From: Paralichthys olivaceus
Taxonomy: Eukaryota; Chordata; Actinopteri; Pleuronectiformes; Paralichthyidae
Assembly: GCF_024713975.1 (NCBI RefSeq)
Contig: NC_091112.1
Coordinates: 16,154,501-16,218,500 of the forward strand
Reading direction: 5' to 3'
Length of the DNA: 64,000 nucleotides
How positions within the stretch are numbered: the first letter of the stretch is position 1; the number at the start of each line of letters is the position of its first letter. Of this stretch, positions 59,601-64,000 are shown one piece after another. The position numbers and the translations under genes were made by a program. The notes beneath the pieces are model-generated. The model was not told the DNA's origin and did not search any database. It worked only from the letters and a program-made list of their open reading frames with translations.

Positions 59601-62345
59601 TGAGCTGAATTGGAAAGGTTTTATTTTGAAAAGTTCTGAACTTCTGTCTGAAGATGGTGTTGATTGTTTAAGAGACCTCTGAAATAGGTGACATGCAATG
59701 TGTGAAAAAAAACCAACAGTTCAGTAAATCCTTCAAACTTATATATAAATGTCAACCGCAATAAAAATTAAATTGCAGATAAACCAGGTAGGATGGACAC
59801 AAAGTCTTCCAACTTCACTCTGCACCATAGGCTGTTTATAAAAAGCTCTTCACACAACATCCAGCACACAAACAATAAAAAGTGACAGTATATAGTGGAA
59901 CTGTTTGTGGAGGACTCACTAATGACAAGGAAGAATTCTGAAGTAGCTCTGGACCTTTAACACAGGACAAGTGAACAGTCCATTCCAAACAGGCAGGTTT
60001 AGAACGGGCACTCCACTTGTTTTAGTTTGTACTTTGAATCGTCTAGTGTATTAAACAAGGTTTACAAGTTTAAAAGCTATTATTACAGAATGTGAGTGCT
60101 GACTCAGCAACCACACTAATTACAATAATTGGTGAAAATGAAAGAGTTTTGCCCACAGCAGCCACAAAACAGCCGAACTGTGAAGTTGTGAAAAGCGAAA
60201 AAGAAATGTGTAGAAGCATCAAGAGCCAGTTCTTCAGGGATAACAACTGTAGCTTGGATAATCTCATCTAATCTTCAGTAGGCTACACAATTTAAAAAAA
60301 ACATCATCCTGTCGAAACACAGTCAACCATTTATTATTTATACCACATACTAGATCCCAGTGGTGTGTGGTTATGATGTGATACCATCAGGATGTGTAAC
60401 GTAATTATGTTGAGTCTTTAAGCAAAACACAGACTCATTTTAATTAAATGAAAACTGCTGATATCCACAGATTTTCATAATCTATTCATTTTAGGCTGTA
60501 AGGGTAGAATGAACACACTTATTACTGACAACCACAAAGAGAAGAGGACAAACTAATTCAAGCTGATTATTGACCATGTTCCTGATTTCATGCTTTAATA
60601 AAATACATCTGAAATGATAGAAACAAACCAAGTACCTGTGAGAATAAACAGAAAATTCCCAGTAGTGAAAAGCAGAAACAAGTTCAAGGTTTTATTTTTC
60701 AGAGACAGGAATCTACCACGGAAACGTTTCTCTTCAAATGAGGCACATATTTCATTAAAATTATCTTACCTTGGATTTGTTCAGTGTAATGATGATTAAT
60801 TCATACTGCAATTTGTAATATCCTTTATGTGAAACAGATTGGGGGGGAAAGCGTGTTTTACTTTGCTCAGAGAACAACTATGCATCTATATTACACCCCC
60901 TCTCCTCAGAATTTGCAAGAAGTTTGTGAAATGTATTATTTAGAATCTATTGAGCTCCTTGTCATTTCCACACATTTCAGCTAATGAGCTGAAAATGGTA
61001 TTATACAGAATTGTGCAAATCCACGGATAACTGAATATTACTGAATAATGCAAGGTTTTCATTATCTATCTCTCCCACACAAGACAGAACCAAGCAGCAA
61101 GCCATTGACCTTGACTTCTTCAGACTACACAAACAAATATACAAAGAAAATTTAAATGTGATATCTTTCTGAAGGGGCTGCTTTAATGGAGTTTATATAA
61201 CAATTAAGACACATTTTCAGTTGAATGGAAAAGCAGGTAAATACAGCAGGCTTTGTATTAGGTTTCATCATTAAACAATGAAAACAGTTGTAAATATTAA
61301 GTCATCACATCGTCTCTCAAAGGACAAATCAAGTGACGTTAATGCTGATGCATGTTCCTGTCCACTAGGTGACAGTGTCCCCTGCAGAACAAACTGTTAA
61401 TGCAAAGAGCGTGACTGACCAATTTGAACTCGACAAACAGTGTGGTTTCTCTTATTATCAACCTGCTCTCACACAGAGAGGAAAAAAAGATAATGAAGAA
61501 ACTGACGGGGCTCAAGTCCCATTTTGAAACAAGGCACATGGAGCAAATCATAGTCTATTAGGCCTAGATATAGCACCGCCTGATGGATCTGAAATAATAT
61601 GGACGATATTTCAGATCAGAGATTTGTTGGTGAAAATGACAACACGAGGGCGGGATAAGTGCTTTTGTGATTTCTGAAGCAATGAGTCACACATTTACAA
61701 GCACAGCAAAAGCAGTAATTTCAAGCTTTGAACAAAGAAAATGAGAGAAATCTGTTCAAACCCCTTCACCAACTAACAATGATCAAATTAAAACACGTTC
61801 TAAGAGAATTTTGGAAATATATAAAAAGTCAGAACTGAAGTGTTTACTTAAATTAGATATATAACACAACAAAGAGAGCAGTGAAGGGGTCTTATATTTT
61901 CTGAAGCCACTGCAGCTTTGTTTCAGCAAACCTGCAAAGATGTTGACGTAGCTACCTTCCAGTATTTTGCTCTGTGGCACAAACAAAAATCTCTAAAATG
62001 GCTTTTTTAGTATGTATCATGCATATCATTTGTAAAATTTACACAAGAATAACATAATGCAAACTTGTAAAGATTGCTGACAATTTTAGAAATAACAAAA
62101 AAAGTTACAACACAGTACAATGAGTAAAAAAAAACTCCCATCAAAGGCACTTCACGCCTACTTTTACATATGTCACAGTGTACATTAGAAATGTACAGTA
62201 CATCACTGATATAATGATAAGGCATCCCTGTGTAGGCTGTATCAGTTGTCCATCACTAAAGCCTGCAACCAGATAAAGAACCGTGTGTGTGAAAACTGTG
62301 TTATCCCTGACAACTCACTTCATACTGAGCCATATAGTTCAAATA
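56660..62345. other. Gene-less AT-rich spacer
   Basis: No exon with a recognisable protein was found on either strand. It holds a (CCTT)n run at 57905-57923, a (TA)n run at 58314-58330, and a diverged repeat pair member at about 59630-59970 followed by a copy of the short repeat from 7.3 kb near 59982-60018. The rest is unassigned. Confidence 0.6.
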
Positions 62346-62349
62346 AAAC

Positions 62350-62945
62350 TGGTATTTACCTCTGCAGAGGTTTTGTTTTCACCCCTGTCTGTTTGTTTGT
62401 TTGTCAGCAGGATTACACAAAAATGACTGGACAGATTACCACGAAACTGGTGGAAGGATGCAGTAATAGTAAGGGAAGAACCAATACAATTTTTGTGTAG
62501 ATCTGGTTAAGAGTATGAATCTAGAAAGCGCTGTGAGATAGATTTGTTTGTTGATTTCTCAGAGAAAAATGCATGCATGATTCATGTTTAGGGGACTGAT
62601 ATTTATGAGTGAGGGAAATTTGGTGCACATCCAAATGAAAATGCAGATCTAGTATATTTAAATGTAGTTTCATGAGGGGACTGTTGGGCGTTGCTTGTCT
62701 ATTAGTTAGCAGGATTAGGAAAAAACTACCAGATGGTGGAAGGATGTGGCATGGGTCAGGGAAAACCCTTTTAAATTTAGGTTAGAATAAGGGGCAGATG
62801 CAGGATTTTTTTCCCTCTTTCTTGAACATTATGAAGTTCATGGATCTTGATATAAATAACCCAGACATATTGGGGGACTGATGTCTATGAGTTCGTGCAA
62901 TTTAGTGCTTGATTGTTTGAGAGGACTGTTAGGCCTTGATAGATG
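62350..62945 (+). repeat. Common fish interspersed repeat, two consecutive partial units
   Basis: The phrases GTCAGCAGGATTACACAAAA, GGTGGAAGGATGCAGTA and GGGGACTGATATTTATGAGT recur about 300 bp later as TTAGCAGGATTAGGAAAAAA, GGTGGAAGGATGTGGCATGG and GGGGACTGATGTCTATGAGT. This is a widespread repeat in fish genomes with no coding capacity that I can see. Two units in a row suggest a tandem or nested arrangement. Confidence 0.6.
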
Positions 62946-63204
62946 TATAAGCCATTCCAGTTAATACGATATTTCTTGAACAGTTTTGATGTGAACATCG
63001 GCAGTCTTAGCTCTAGTTTGTTAGACTGTGTGGATATGTGCAGTTTGCAGGTTCTGCTGTACAATGACACTAAATGCCGACAGGTCATCGTGGAAGAAAC
63101 TACTTTTGAGATCACTGTGACAATGTCCTCTGTATTTTTCAGGGAATGTTTTGATTTTAGCAATCATGGCGGAAGTTTACACTCTACAGTTTAAAAGAGT
63201 TGAC

Positions 63205-63660
63205 AGACATAGGAGGTCTGTGACGCTGGTGGTGCAATGGTTATGGGTGATGGTTTCACTTTGGGCACCTTAACACCAATCAATCATGATCTGAATGCCA
63301 CAGACTATCTGAGCATGTTCATCTCCTTTTAGCCACAGTTTACTTTCTTATATGTCCAACACCATTGTAATGGTTACTTCTTGAAGGGCATTGCGCCACG
63401 TCTCAAAGCAAGTCTTCTCAAACTGGTTTTGTGAACATGGCAATAAGTTAAGTGACCTTCTCAGTCACCTGATGTCAACCCAGTAGAACACAATTTTGGC
63501 AGCTTGAGAGAAAGATGTGATGTAGTCTTGTCAACATGGAGCAGAATCTTAAAGCAACGTTTCTTAGATTTCTCAATGCCACAAAGAAGGGAGGATGTTT
63601 GGATAGATTAGTTGGGCTCTACTCAGTTTTATCATCATGCTCCTGCTCCTTATTTTGGAC
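63205..63660 (+). pseudogene. Decayed Tc1/mariner transposase, C-terminal part
   Basis: Translated pieces read HDLNATDYLS, a central portion with stops (GYFLKGIAPRLKASLLK), then SQSPDVNPVEHNFGSLRERC. SPD-NP-EH followed by an arginine-rich helix is the conserved final block of Tc1-type DDE transposases. Stops and frame changes show it is dead. No flanking inverted repeat was identified. Confidence 0.7.
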
Positions 63661-64000
63661 TTGATTTTAAGTGTCCCTTGGCCTCATTGAGCTGTATTTT
63701 ACAGCTGCAATCAGACGCAAGTACCTCTGCAGTGCAAGTAGTTTATAAGATTCACAATCAGACAGAGTGATGGAGAAAATTAATTATTTTTCTCATATTT
63801 GCCATTATTATAATATAAAACACATTCATTGCCATATGGTGGGATTTAATATGATGATATTTACAGTGTGATCAGTATATTTTTTTAATGTTGTGAAGCC
63901 TTTTTAAAATACTTTTTTCTTTATCCAGTGACATTTTATATTTAAAAAAGCTTCAGATATGAACGGAACCTTTTAGAATAGCAGACAGTGGTTATATTTG

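Overview
This window is vertebrate nuclear DNA, almost certainly from a ray-finned (teleost) fish. The genes are split into many short exons with GT-AG introns. Their proteins read like human CTDP1, ADCK5, CPSF1 and PARP10, and the introns and spacers are full of fish-type mobile elements (L1/Tx1 and L2 LINE ends, tRNA-derived SINEs, hAT and other TIR elements, Tc1 remnants) and CA/TA microsatellites. The species cannot be named from the sequence alone.

Layout. (1) 2670-14681, minus strand: CTDP1 (FCP1), the RNA polymerase II CTD phosphatase. Eight coding exons are visible; the gene runs off the left side of the window in the middle of its BRCT domain. (2) About 14.7-17.8 kb: CTDP1 promoter, then a repeat-rich spacer with a large foldback element and an L2 LINE end. 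(3) 17.8-27.1 kb, plus strand: ADCK5, a mitochondrial UbiB/ABC1-type atypical kinase, whose introns hold a 5'-truncated L1 and a 751-bp hAT element. (4) 27282-42482, minus strand, with a noncoding first exon near 43.8-43.9 kb: CPSF1 (CPSF160), 37 coding exons whose lengths sum to an exact 1470-aa frame. It is tail to tail with ADCK5, as in human 8q24.3. (5) 45947-53101, minus strand, with a predicted noncoding first exon near 56.2 kb: PARP10, 10 coding exons summing to an exact 1188-aa frame, with an interferon response element beside its first exon. (6) 56.7-64 kb: no gene recognised; mostly AT-rich spacer with repeats, including a decayed Tc1/mariner transposase.

How the genes relate. CPSF1 (pre-mRNA 3'-end processing) and CTDP1 (Pol II recycling) both act on Pol II transcripts, while ADCK5 is mitochondrial and PARP10 is an interferon-linked mono-ADP-ribosyltransferase. 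They look like conserved neighbours rather than one functional module.

Most notable: two nearly identical 751-bp hAT copies lie in opposite orientation, one in an ADCK5 intron and one in a CPSF1 intron. Both introns are phase 0, so recombination between the copies would invert 11.5 kb and swap the 3' halves of the two genes in frame. Also notable are three GC-AG introns supported by reading-frame continuity, a 74-nt ADCK5 intron hidden inside an open frame, and several strong hairpins. I found no convincing undescribed gene system.
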